Positions 50,201 through 57,218 of a stretch of DNA of 64,000 bases are shown piece after piece. The notes under the pieces were generated by a model. It was not told the origin of the DNA and did no database searches. It saw only the letters and a program-made list of their open reading frames with translations. This DNA comes from Gavia stellata (taxonomy: Eukaryota; Chordata; Aves; Gaviiformes; Gaviidae), in contig NC_082611.1 of NCBI RefSeq assembly GCF_030936135.1, positions 7,083,001 through 7,147,000 of the forward strand, written 5' to 3'. A program made the translations under genes and the position numbers. Position 1 is the first letter of the stretch. Every line of letters starts with the position of its first letter.

Positions 50201-52815
50201 GCAGTAGAGAGGTATAAATTGCTGACACCACCCTAAGGAGGGCCTGGCTGCCTCTGCAGCTCCCAGGGAGCAAGGCTCTCTGAAGGATGCTTCGGGGACC
50301 CATCTCCAGCTCCAGACGGCCTCGTGAAGGAACCTCTCGGAGCTCAGGGTGATGAGCTCCTTGATTAGCAAAGTGTCCTCAGCCCTGTCCCAGGAGCCAA
50401 ACGCTGGGCTACGAACGCTGCAGAGCCCTTTGCTGCCCATGAGGAAGCGTCTGAGATGAAGATGCTCTCGGCGGCTGTGAAGCAGCTGTGTGATTCTTTG
50501 GGCTGTTGTATTTTGGGGTGTCCTTGCCCTACAAGCGCACACCTGCTCGACCAGAGCTGCTGTTGGGCAGGGTTAGGTGTTGTGGGAGTGTGGTTTGGCA
50601 AACGCAGCCATTAATAACCTGTTTAAATGAAAGGTGGGACCAGCGTGTGGCCAGGCTTGTCAGCCCCATTTTTGGTGAAACTCTTCATCTTTCGAGTATT
50701 TCAGAGGCACCTGCAAAGATCTCACAGCCACTGCCTTGTCTTCACTAAGCAGCATGAAAAATATCCCCGGCGCTGGTAGCGTCAGCAGTATCTGCAGGAA
50801 GGGGGAGCGCACAGTAGCGTGTGCTAATGGGGTTTTAAAGGCAAATTATACTTCAGGGCTTGCGTGAGGAGCTCCCACTGCGTCTGGTGGAGGAGATGCA
50901 TCGCCGGAGCTGACCGGTGAAGTGGGATTTGGTCCGGGGGCTTCTTCTGGAGGCTGGTGGTTTTGCTGGCAAAGTGCTCGAAGATGCTTCATGTTTCTGC
51001 ACCCGCCTCTTGGGAGGGCTTTGGAGAAGTGCGACCGAAGCGTTCAGCCACAGCCATCGGGTGGGCTCAGGGCTGGGGGTGAGCTCGGCGTGGGCTCTCC
51101 TTCCAGTGATGCCCGGCGGTGCCGCAGCTCCCTCCGTCTGACCCTGCTCTCTCTTTTCTCTCCTCTTTGGTTGCTCCAGCTGGTGCCAAAGCTTTCTAGA
51201 AACTACCTGAAGGAAGGGTACATGGAGAAAACGGGGCCAAAGGTAGGACATGAAATGTTTCTGCAGTCCCTCTAAACACGAACCTTGCTCTGTACGGGTC
51301 TGAGAAGGGTCCACTGGTAGCACAAACCCACCCTCACCGGAGAGGCAAAGCCTTAATGCCGTGAATGCATTAATACACATTCCCCACCTGGAAGCAAACA
51401 TTAAAAAAATCCAGAACCACTTTGCAGACCAACCACCCCGCCTCCCCTTTCACTCCCCATTCCTACAAGCCCACCGGCTATAGCTGGCCCAGAGCCTGGC
51501 TATGGTGGCCCAGAAGCCTCCTGCCCCCAACTCCCCCAGCCCACTGGGCTCCTCTGAGTGCCTTGATACTCCTGGATCATGCCCGGTAAGCAGGGAGCTG
51601 CGCTGCTTTGGTGTGTGATCAGGCGTTTTTTGACTCTTCAGCAAACAGAAGGATTCAAGAAGCGATGGTTCACCATGGATGACCGACGGCTCATGTATTT
51701 CAAAGATCCCCTGGTAAGATGAAGGTGCCTGGGCTGTGTGTTGGGAATTATCAATAATAATAGTAGTAGTAGTAGTAATAATAATAGGCAGTGAAGCTCA
51801 GGCTGGTGGGAGAGCCAAGAGGGCACTGAGCCCTCACTGCTAGGTGGATCTGCCTGGTGTCCAGCGTGCAGTAGCCCTGTGCACAGCGCTTCACCAAAAA
51901 TGCTTTGGAAACCCTGCACACCACGGCATTTTTTTCTGAATTTTGGATCCCTGGTGTTGGTCCTGTATCGTGGGTGCCCCTGGGAGGAGCTGGAGTGAGG
52001 CTTCATGGGGTGGCTGCTGCTTTTGGTGTTTGGCTGCTGCACTTTGCCGATGGGGCTTCTGGGTGGTGCAGGGTGAGCCGTGTCCTGGCTGCCCGGGACG
52101 CAGAGCTCCCCTTCTCAGTCGTGCCTGCCTGACCGCTCCGCTGTCTCCTAGGATGCCTTTGCTAGAGGGGAAGTTTTTATTGGGAGCAAGGAAAACAGCT
52201 ACAAGGTCCTGGAAGGGCTCCCACCATCCACGCAGGGAAACCACTGGCAGCATGGGATAACCATCGTCACCCCGGATCGGAAATTCCTCTTTGCCTGTGA
52301 GACAGAGGACGACCAGCTGGAGTGGATTACGACTTTTCAGAAAGTTATAAGCCGGCCGATGCTGCCTCAGGAATACGCAGGTGTGTTTGCCGGCGGGGGC
52401 TGGAGGTCAGCCTTGGCCCATTTATTTCCCCTGTGTTAGAGGACGGGATGGATGGAGGGGGATCAGGGATGCAGCAGCATTGCTCCCTCCTGTGCCCTGT
52501 GAGCGGGGCAGCCCTCCCCTGCCCGGGGGAGGAGGCAAAGGCTGTCCAAGCAGAGAGGGACTCACGCTGAGGGGAGGAGGATGGTATCCTTCCCTCTTCA
52601 TCGCCTCTGGCATGATGTCCACGGTGCTATAAGGATGATCGGACACCCAGTTATAAGGATAATCGGAGCCAAGGAGCATCAGCAAGACAAGGACCAGCCG
52701 CAGGGTGGGCTTGTGCCGGGCTGTCGCCGCCTGCCAGGGTTTGCCCTGCTTTTAACTTTATTATTTTCTCTGTTTTTTTCTTTCAGTGGAAGCCCATTTC
52801 AAACATAAACCTTAG
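2134..52815 (+). CDS. ADAP1: ADAP1 (centaurin-alpha-1), exons 2-11; 5' end outside window
   Basis: This is a GTPase-activating protein for ARF6 with two PH domains that bind PI(3,4,5)P3 and inositol tetrakisphosphate. In mammals it is mainly neuronal and moves to the plasma membrane after PI3-kinase activation. The coding exons are 2134-2264, 3817-3908, 14594-14676, 40600-40712, 42810-42956, 48674-48757, 51180-51242, 51642-51713, 52152-52380 and 52787-52815. Together they give 347 residues; with the 27 residues of human exon 1 the total is 374, the human length. Domain order is ArfGAP (to about residue 125), PH1 (about 130-231) and PH2 (about 253-360). Visible functional residues are the second zinc-ligand pair (ICLNC, C41 and C44), the arginine finger in GIHRN (R49), R149 in PH1 (FLSRKF) and R273 in PH2 (FKKRWF). 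The first Cys pair belongs to the unseen exon 1. It is ADAP1 rather than ADAP2 because the sequence follows remembered human ADAP1 almost residue by residue, including the C-terminus VEAHFKHKP. Confidence 0.97.
2265..3816 (+). other. ADAP1: ADAP1 intron 2
   Basis: This 1552-bp intron runs from GTATGT to TTTTCACAG. It contains a TTTA-type microsatellite at 3253-3281 and T- and A-rich runs near 2934-3030. I see no exon or mobile element in it. Confidence 0.9.
3253..3281. repeat. (TTTA)n microsatellite
   Basis: About seven TTTA-type units, one of them altered to TTCA, lie inside ADAP1 intron 2. Confidence 0.8.
3817..3908 (+). CDS. ADAP1: ADAP1 exon 3 (ArfGAP domain)
   Basis: The acceptor is TTTTCACAG and the donor GTAAGT begins at 3909. 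The exon encodes residues 72-101 plus two bases of Gln102, completed by the first base of exon 4. Readable segments include FMASNGN, YESKMPPFYYKP and FLDC, matching the end of the ArfGAP core. Human has FMASHGN and FESKVPSFYYRP at these places, so all changes are conservative. Confidence 0.96.
3909..14593 (+). other. ADAP1: ADAP1 intron 3
   Basis: This is a 10.7-kb intron between GTAAGT and a T-rich acceptor at 14577-14593. I found no exon, CR1 copy or RNA gene. A short match to a dispersed motif (ACTGAAGTCAGCTGGA, about 12453-12468) may be a decayed ancient repeat. The open frames on both strands, such as minus 6883-7560 and plus 11932-12267, have neither domains nor splice context and I treat them as chance. 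Confidence 0.85.
14594..14676 (+). CDS. ADAP1: ADAP1 exon 4 (end of ArfGAP domain, linker to PH1)
   Basis: The acceptor is a run of T followed by CCAG and the donor is GTAGTG. The exon completes Gln102, encodes residues 103-129 and gives the first base of Gly130. LLREQWIRAKYERKEF is a near-perfect match to mammalian ADAP1, and EKQEPYSAG is the linker entering PH1. A minus-strand open frame over this exon (14496-15107) is its shadow. Confidence 0.97.
16752..16856 (-). mobile_element. CR1 LINE fragment, 3' end
   Basis: The plus strand reads CATAGAATCATTTAGGTTGG, followed by AAAAGACCCTTAAGATCATAG, GTCCAACC and CACCACTAAACCATGTCCCT. These are the landmarks of the reverse complement of the CR1 3' end, so the element lies on the minus strand with its 3' terminus at the left. 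It is 5' truncated, as most avian CR1 copies are, and loses similarity after about 16856. Confidence 0.88.
22809..22832. repeat. 12-bp tandem duplication
   Basis: TGCTGTGCTAAG occurs twice in direct succession, followed by a degraded third unit. It is probably a local slippage product. Confidence 0.8.
25603..25660. repeat. 29-bp tandem duplication
   Basis: Two adjacent units starting TTGCATTTCAAGGG at 25603 and 25632 differ at only a few positions (AGTGTAGGAGCA against TGTGTAAGAGCA). This is a recent local duplication in ADAP1 intron 4. Confidence 0.85.
29404..29456. repeat. Possible decayed ancient amniote repeat
   Basis: The segment AAGTCAATGGGAGTTTTGGT followed by CAATGA and GAATTTAGCC resembles a phrase (GTCAATGGGAGTTTTGCCATTGACTTCAATGGG, then GGATTTAGCC) that I recall as widely dispersed in reptile and bird intronic DNA. 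I cannot name the family with certainty. Shorter possible relatives are at about 12453-12468, 14898-14915 and 40027-40040. Confidence 0.35.
37341..37725 (-). mobile_element. CR1 LINE fragment, about 385 bp of the 3' end
   Basis: This is the best-preserved mobile element of the window. On the plus strand it reads AGAATCATAGAATGGTTTGG, then GGACCTTAAAGATCACCTAG, TCCAACCCCTCTG, GCAGGGACACTTTC, CCAACCTGGCCTTGGACACT, CACCCTCACGGTGAGGAATT, CCCCTTGTCCTATCACTACA and CTTCTCCAGGCTGAACAAC. This is the complement of the end of the CR1 reverse-transcriptase region plus 3'UTR, so the element lies on the minus strand. The 5' part is missing (typical truncation), and no intact reading frame remains. Confidence 0.96.
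40600..40712 (+). CDS. ADAP1: ADAP1 exon 5 (start of PH1)
   Basis: The acceptor is CTGCTGCAG and the donor is GTGAGT. The exon completes Gly130 and encodes residues 131-167. It holds the first strands of PH1: YREGFLWKRGRDNGQF, then LSRKFVL, with the arginine equivalent to human R149 whose mutation abolishes phosphoinositide binding, then EGALKYFNKND. The only visible changes from human are FVLSE for FVLTE and NKND for NRND. An overlapping frame at 40078-40653 reads it out of frame and is not real. Confidence 0.97.
40713..42809 (+). other. ADAP1: ADAP1 intron 5
   Basis: This 2.1-kb intron runs from GTGAGT to GTTTTCCAG. I see a T run at 42699-42709 and nothing else of note. Confidence 0.88.
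42810..42956 (+). CDS. ADAP1: ADAP1 exon 6 (PH1 core)
   Basis: The acceptor is TTTTCCAG and the donor is GTGAGA. The exon holds exactly 49 codons, phase 0 at both ends, encoding residues 168-216. Readable parts are KEPKAIMKIEHLNATFQPAK, GNPHGLQITYLKD and STRNIFVYHEDGK, the middle strands of PH1. Conservative differences from human include KAIM for KAVM and IFVYH for IFIYH. Confidence 0.97.
42957..48673 (+). other. ADAP1: ADAP1 intron 6
   Basis: This 5.7-kb intron runs from GTGAGA to TTATAG. It includes G-rich stretches at about 43480-43565, an alternating purine-pyrimidine tract at 44301-44330 and a CT microsatellite at 44403-44417. No exon, CR1 copy or RNA gene was recognised. Confidence 0.87.
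44403..44417. repeat. (CT)n microsatellite
   Basis: An uninterrupted run of about seven TC units lies in ADAP1 intron 6, close to the alternating purine-pyrimidine tract at 44301-44330. Confidence 0.8.
48674..48757 (+). CDS. ADAP1: ADAP1 exon 7 (C-terminal helix of PH1)
   Basis: The acceptor is TTGTTATAG and the donor is GTGAGT. The exon has 28 codons, phase 0 at both ends, encoding residues 217-244. EIVDWFNAIRAARFHYL is the amphipathic C-terminal helix of PH1 with its invariant Trp; VAFPGASDVD starts the inter-PH linker. It is nearly identical to human (NAIRAA for NALRAA, GASDVD for GAGDAD). Confidence 0.97.
48758..51179 (+). other. ADAP1: ADAP1 intron 7
   Basis: This 2.4-kb intron runs from GTGAGT to GCTCCAG. 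It holds a short CR1 remnant at 49907-49955 and G/C-rich sequence at its 3' end. Minus-strand frames at 50195-50542 and 50853-51401 are not supported as genes. Confidence 0.88.
49907..49955 (-). mobile_element. CR1 LINE remnant, extreme 3' end
   Basis: The plus strand reads CACAGAATCACTAAGGTTGG, then AAAAGACCTGTAAGATTAAG and TCCAACCC, the complement of the last roughly 50 bp of CR1. It is a very short, 5'-truncated copy in the same orientation as the other two copies. Confidence 0.85.
51180..51242 (+). CDS. ADAP1: ADAP1 exon 8 (inter-PH linker, start of PH2)
   Basis: The acceptor is TTGCTCCAG and the donor is GTAGGA. The exon has 21 codons encoding residues 245-265. LVPKLSRNYLKEGYMEKTG is identical to remembered human ADAP1, and KEGYMEKTGPK is the first strand of PH2. 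Confidence 0.97.
51642..51713 (+). CDS. ADAP1: ADAP1 exon 9 (PH2, phosphoinositide-binding strand)
   Basis: The acceptor is GACTCTTCAG and the donor is GTAAGA. The exon has 24 codons encoding residues 266-289. TEGFKKRWFTMDDRRLMYF includes the arginine equivalent to human R273, which contacts the inositol phosphate head group in PH2. Confidence 0.97.
51752..51786. repeat. ATA/GTA trinucleotide microsatellite
   Basis: A compound run of AATA, TAGTAG and TAATAA units lies in ADAP1 intron 9, 39 bp after the donor. Confidence 0.85.
52152..52380 (+). CDS. ADAP1: ADAP1 exon 10 (PH2 core and C-terminal helix)
   Basis: The acceptor is GTCTCCTAG and the donor is GTGTGT. The exon encodes residues 290-365 and the first base of Val366. 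Readable parts are DAFARGEVFIGSKENSYKV, LPPSTQGNHWQHGITIVTP, RKFLFACETEDDQLEWITTF and RPMLPQEYA. The helix ends with the invariant PH-domain Trp (LEWIT). Divergence from human is highest here (ENSYKVLEGL for ESGYTVLHGF, QLEWITTF for QREWVAAF) but stays conservative. Confidence 0.97.
52628..52667. repeat. Imperfect 16-bp direct repeat
   Basis: TATAAGGATGATCGGA at 52628-52643 recurs as TATAAGGATAATCGGA at 52652-52667, separated by 8 bp, in ADAP1 intron 10. Confidence 0.75.
52787..52815 (+). CDS. ADAP1: ADAP1 exon 11, coding part with stop
   Basis: The acceptor is TTTCTTTCAG. The exon completes Val366 and encodes EAHFKHKP followed by TAG at 52813-52815, identical to the human C-terminus. The short coding tail in a long 3'UTR exon is the usual ADAP1 arrangement. 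Confidence 0.96.
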
Positions 52816-52887
52816 CTGGGACTGGCTGGGCAGACCTGAGGAGTGAGCTTCTGTTTACAACACAATGTGGTTTTATTTCAAATGTTA

Positions 52888-52925
52888 AAAATAATGAATA
52901 ATAATAATAACAGTAATAATAATAA
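52888..52925. repeat. (AAT)n microsatellite in ADAP1 3'UTR
   Basis: An interrupted AAT/ATA run lies about 75 bp after the ADAP1 stop codon. Confidence 0.85.
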
Positions 52926-54111
52926 TACTTCCCTCTCCCCTCATCATTCACTTGATCTTGTTGGAAACCAAGAAGGGTGGCAGTGAAACGTTGGAGAAGC
53001 TGCTGATCCAACCTGAAACTCAGCTCTGTGGCCGCTCCGTGGGATGCGCTGCTGGGATGGGTGGTCCTGCAACTCCGTCATCCCACACCCGCTGAAAGGG
53101 GTGTCCCACCCGGCTTTGGCGGGATGGCAAAGACTGTTGGTGGCATCTCGGGGAGAGATGGGGCTTTTCCCCACCAGCTGGGCTGTGTGGGCTGGAGCTG
53201 AGTGTCCCCGCAGCCCCGGCTCTCCGCCAGCCCTTTCCCCGGGGGGCTGCGAGTCCCTGAGCTGCGATGTCCTCGTGGGATGTGAAGCACCAACCTGGAA
53301 ACATCTGAATTGGTGATGTGCGAAAGGGCTGAGCCTCCTGATGGCATCAGGGTAAATGATAAGTAAATTACCTCACCTGGGGAGCGGTGGTGGTGCTATG
53401 CCCAGGCTAGGGTCACACGGGATTTAGAAATAGGGGAAATCGGCATTGTTGGCCTTGTGGGCCTCATCATCTGCTTAACGGAGGGCACGGAGAAGGGGTG
53501 CTCAGTGCAGGCGGACACCGAGCCACCAGGCGATGCCAGGGGAGCAAAGCTTTTGGGGTCGGGCCCCCATCACCGCCCTGCTGTGCCCCTGCTCCCCAGG
53601 TTCCTGTTTCATGGTTCAGGGGAGTTCACCCCATTTCGGGAGCCCAGTGGGGGTTGGGGGTGTTGAGCTTTAGGTGCAGTTTTGTGGAGAGGCACCATAA
53701 AAGCCCATCCTGGCCCCCTGGGCAGGCGCATCCCTCTGGCTGACAGCACCTTGCTTCTCCAAACTGGTGGTTGCATGTTTCCCCACACCTCCCACCCCCA
53801 ATAATTCTCTTAATTTTTTTTGTTGATTATTTTTTTCCCCCTGCCAAAAAAAAAAAAAAGCTGCTTGAAGTGACGTTTCAGCGCTGTGTTGAGCACTGTA
53901 ATTCCTGCGGTCGGAGCGGGTGGGCTGGGACCTGCACACCATGTGCTGGATTTTTACCCAAAAATGAAATTTCCAGTGTCCACCAGCCCCAGACACTGAC
54001 CTGTCGGAGGCGTTTCTTACATTGGTGTGTGTAAATGAGAGCATCTCATCGGCTGTATGCATTCGTTCTGTCACTGGTAAGACAACTGTGGTACTAAATG
54101 TCATTTGAACC

Positions 54112-54117
54112 AATAAA
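54112..54117 (+). terminator. ADAP1: ADAP1 polyadenylation signal (AATAAA)
   Basis: It is a canonical hexamer and the first AATAAA on the plus strand after the stop codon that I found. It is followed within 20-45 bp by a GT-rich element. The sequence turns to AT-rich spacer soon after. Confidence 0.7.
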
Positions 54118-54135
54118 TTATTATGTCAGAGCCCT

Positions 54136-55870
54136 GGCTGTGTGGTGCTGGGGCAGGGGAGGGAGGTGGGGTTAAAAACCAACAAATGACAACAAGTAGG
54201 TGAGGGTGCTGGTAGAGCCCTGGGGGTGCAGGACACCTGCAAAACCATCTGCCCACCCCCCTCAGGGCTGCCCACTGTGGGTGGAGGGGAGTGGGGGGCA
54301 GCCGCACACGTGTGTGTGTATACCAGGTACATCTACTTCATGTAAACTACGCACACATATTTATGTGTATTATATAACATAATATATATTATACTTACTT
54401 GTGTATATGTGTGTATTATATAGTGCACATTGTTTACATTTTATATATACTACGTCTATTTTATATCTATGTATGCACACACATACACTGAAGAAACATA
54501 TTTCTCAGGAATATAGAAATAAATTCTATGAGAGTTGAATAGTCACAGACACAATTATAAACTGTGCATAGTAGATAGATACAGCACAATATATAATACA
54601 CTTCTATGTGTGTGCATGTGAGCTGAATATAGTTCATATCAACACAGGCATGTATATATGTAGCTATCATTAGACATATAATTTACAAATATATAAGCTA
54701 AAGGTATTTCATACACATCTGTCTATCTACAGAGACATTTTTATAATTGCAAATTTATAAAATATTTAATTAGGTATAAATATACATGTGTATACTTTTT
54801 ATATAGCTACAACTTATATATATATAAATATATTTATAAATTTAAGAGAAATGTATTGCATATAAACATACATATATCCACATGCATGTGTGTATGCACA
54901 ACTATAGATAGATGTTTAATTTATATTTTAAAAGTATTTATAAATATGTATTTTACACACACCCCCCATCACTCACTCAGACTTACTTAAAAGCCCAGGT
55001 GTGTCAGAAGCAGGGAGAGGAGAGGCTGGGCTAGTTCGTTTGCGTTTATAGCTAGCTATAAAGATTGTGTGCATGTATAATTAAGAATAATATAATTAAT
55101 ATTATAAATTATATGTCATACAATTATTTAATTATAAATTATTATATACACAAAAGGCTGGTTATATTTGTGTGTATATACACACATGCATGTGTGTGTG
55201 TCTCTATATATATATATTTTAATATATATTATTTTATACAAACACACATATACTGCTGAATTACTCAGGTAGGTATTTTGTACATACACCCAGACCTGCC
55301 CTGGGGCAGCAGCGCAGCTGCCTGTGGGCATGCTGCAGGCTCCCTGGCTGTGGGGTGCTGCCCTCCCGGCAGGGCTGGGGCTCAAGCTGGGCACATGTGA
55401 GGCACAAATCAAGGGGACGCTGGAGGTGGTGGCAGCCCAGACCTGGCAGAGCAGAGGTGAGCACATAAACTCATCTTTAGCTGTTGATGCAGGACACAGG
55501 AGGGGCTGTTGCTGCTGGACACCTGCGGACACTGTAAGCTGCCCCGAGACAGGCATGTTCCCTGGCAGCCAAAGGCAATGAAATGACATGGCTCTTACCT
55601 GCTGCCGGCATCCCAGATCATTTATTATTTTAGATGTCTACAGCATCATCCCAGGTAGGGGCTTCTTCCCTGAACTTGCTGCAACTCAAAGCGATCCACA
55701 CCTGCCCCAGACAGTACAGTACCTGACTAAAACTATGCCTTTACTGCACAGAGGTAAATCTGCAGCACTAAGGTCTGGGTGACCCATCGTCAAAACGCAG
55801 AGGAGGAAAAAAAGCAAGGAAAGTAAGATCTCTGCTCGTGAAACTCTCAGAAAGCAGCAATATCGCACGG
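54136..55870. other. Intergenic spacer between convergent ADAP1 and GET4
   Basis: About 1.7 kb separates the two predicted gene ends. It holds AT-rich low-complexity DNA at 54340-54960 and 55060-55260, and a GC-richer unique segment at about 55285-55600. No coding exon, CR1 copy or RNA gene was recognised. Confidence 0.7.
54340..55260. repeat. AT-rich degenerate microsatellite/palindromic block
   Basis: Nearly all of this stretch is TATA-, TGTG- and TTTATA-type sequence. It is broken by a roughly 100-bp unique segment at 54961-55059. It includes (TA)n runs near 54817-54828 and 55205-55218 and overlapping perfect palindromes GTGTGTATATACACAC (55170-55185) and ACACACATGCATGTGTGT (55180-55197). 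Confidence 0.85.
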
Positions 55871-57129
55871 CCTGGTATAAAGTGTTTATTTGAGACTTCA
55901 CAATTAACACAAAGTCTTCCTTTCAATGCCTTTTCTTTTTCATACAGTCAATAAATTTGTATTAATCCCTCCCTCCCCCCATGCATGATTGCTGTTTATT
56001 AATCTAAGCCTTTTTATTTTCATCATGAAAAAATAAAGCGTTTCCCCACCATTTCATCTGTTCACTGTACCACTGACATCCGCTGTGCTGCATTAAAGAG
56101 GAGATGTAGAATGGCTATGCCTACCACTGGGGTTGAAGTTACTCCATTATTTATCAATTTATTCTTTTTTACAGAAAGTGTTAAATGAATCAATCATCAC
56201 CCAAGAAAAATAAATATATCATAAAGAACCAAAAGTTTTGCAGTATCCCTTTTCTTTACATACAGCTCCAGTTCAAACACATACGTTGCTTGCGGCAAAT
56301 CATTTAATTCACTAGAACGCCGTCACCTTTACGTATGGTTGTGAACTTGCACTGAAAAAGGATGTGTTCCAAAGGAGTAGAGCCATGAGCCAAATTTTTA
56401 TACCTAAGCAAGAGAGATCCACATGGAAGCCAATTACCTATGTTATGTTCCACTGACTGGCTCTTACTCAAGAGCAATTCAATCTTGTGCTTTTCAGGAA
56501 GTATCGGCTAAACACACACGTGGGCTCGGCCAGAGCCAGACCTTAAGGAGAGTGAAAGGCAGTATGAACAGCGTGCATGTTACTCACGGCAGTGGAAGCG
56601 AGTTCTTGGCATCAATGTCTCTTGGATGCGCATCTCAAATTATGCTGCTTGGCTCGTCTTGCAGTACTTTTGGCATCAGCCTCGCAAATAAATTATTCAA
56701 TTGATCACCCTGCCTTTCGAGATCTTCCTTGGAGGTGGCAGAGGTCAAGGAGGCTTTCTCGTAACAAAGATGGTATCGGGTAGGCTGTGAAGTACAAGAC
56801 CCATATTTATGCTTTATTGAGTTACTGTGCAAAAGGGAATACTGCATCAGAAACCGTAGAAGACTATACTTTAATCAAAGTCACCAGCCGCTGTATCAGA
56901 AACCTGCTAACAATTGCTCCGATTGGTTCGTTTGGCTACTTTCTGTTGGTTTCTTTCTTTTTTTACATAAATAATATAGACCGAACATTATAAACATTTC
57001 AGCAACCATTTCTAAAAGACCGGAGGAGCCCTTTTAGGTGCCAGGAAACAACTGCAGGATTCAAATTCCAAAACTGTCTTTGGAGTCATCGAATCATCAG
57101 ATTTACACGGCACCCAATGACAACAACAT
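55871..57129 (-). other. GET4: GET4 3'UTR
   Basis: The region after the stop (TGA at 57132-57130) runs leftward with no further splice signal that I can support. AATAAA hexamers on the minus strand occur at 56163-56158, 56018-56013, 56000-55995 and 55890-55885. The last is taken as the distal end. Open frames inside it (for example plus 56423-56704) have no coding support. Confidence 0.6.
55885..55890 (-). terminator. GET4: Candidate distal GET4 polyadenylation signal
   Basis: The plus strand reads TTTATT, giving AATAAA on the minus strand. It is the hexamer farthest from the stop codon before the sequence turns into spacer. Proximal alternatives at 56000-55995 and 56018-56013 are equally canonical, so which is used is not decided by sequence. 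Confidence 0.45.
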
Positions 57130-57218
57130 TCAGTCGAGCTCAATAGGGCTGCTATCTTCCTGACCATCTTCTGTGTCGTCATCTTCTCCAGTTCCCATCA
57201 GGCTGTTTAAAAGGTTTC
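57130..57218 (-). CDS. GET4: GET4 exon 9, coding part with stop
   Basis: The acceptor on the minus strand is TTCATTATAG. The exon completes Gly298 and encodes [20 protein letters not shown], then DSSPIELD and TGA. The acidic stretch and the PIELD end match human GET4; the middle of the tail is the most divergent part of the protein (human has SSEQEDGEDSPSDG). Confidence 0.96.

Larger units (their letters stand above)
52816..54135 (+). other. ADAP1: ADAP1 3'UTR
   Basis: The stop is followed by about 1.3 kb without another splice signal that I can support. It contains an AAT-type microsatellite near its start (about 52888-52925) and an A run at 53847-53859. It ends just after an AATAAA at 54112-54117 with GT-rich sequence downstream (GCTGTGTGGTGCTGGGG). 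The exact cleavage position is inferred. Confidence 0.7.

Noticed and set aside
50853..51401. Minus-strand open frame of 182 codons
   Set aside because: It is antisense to ADAP1 exon 8 and G/C-rich intron 7. Its composition is Ser/Arg/Pro-rich without a domain.
54340..55260. AT-rich block as a possible CRISPR-like or satellite array
   Set aside because: There is no constant repeat unit or spacer structure. It is a mixture of degenerate di-, tri- and tetranucleotide runs in a vertebrate genome.
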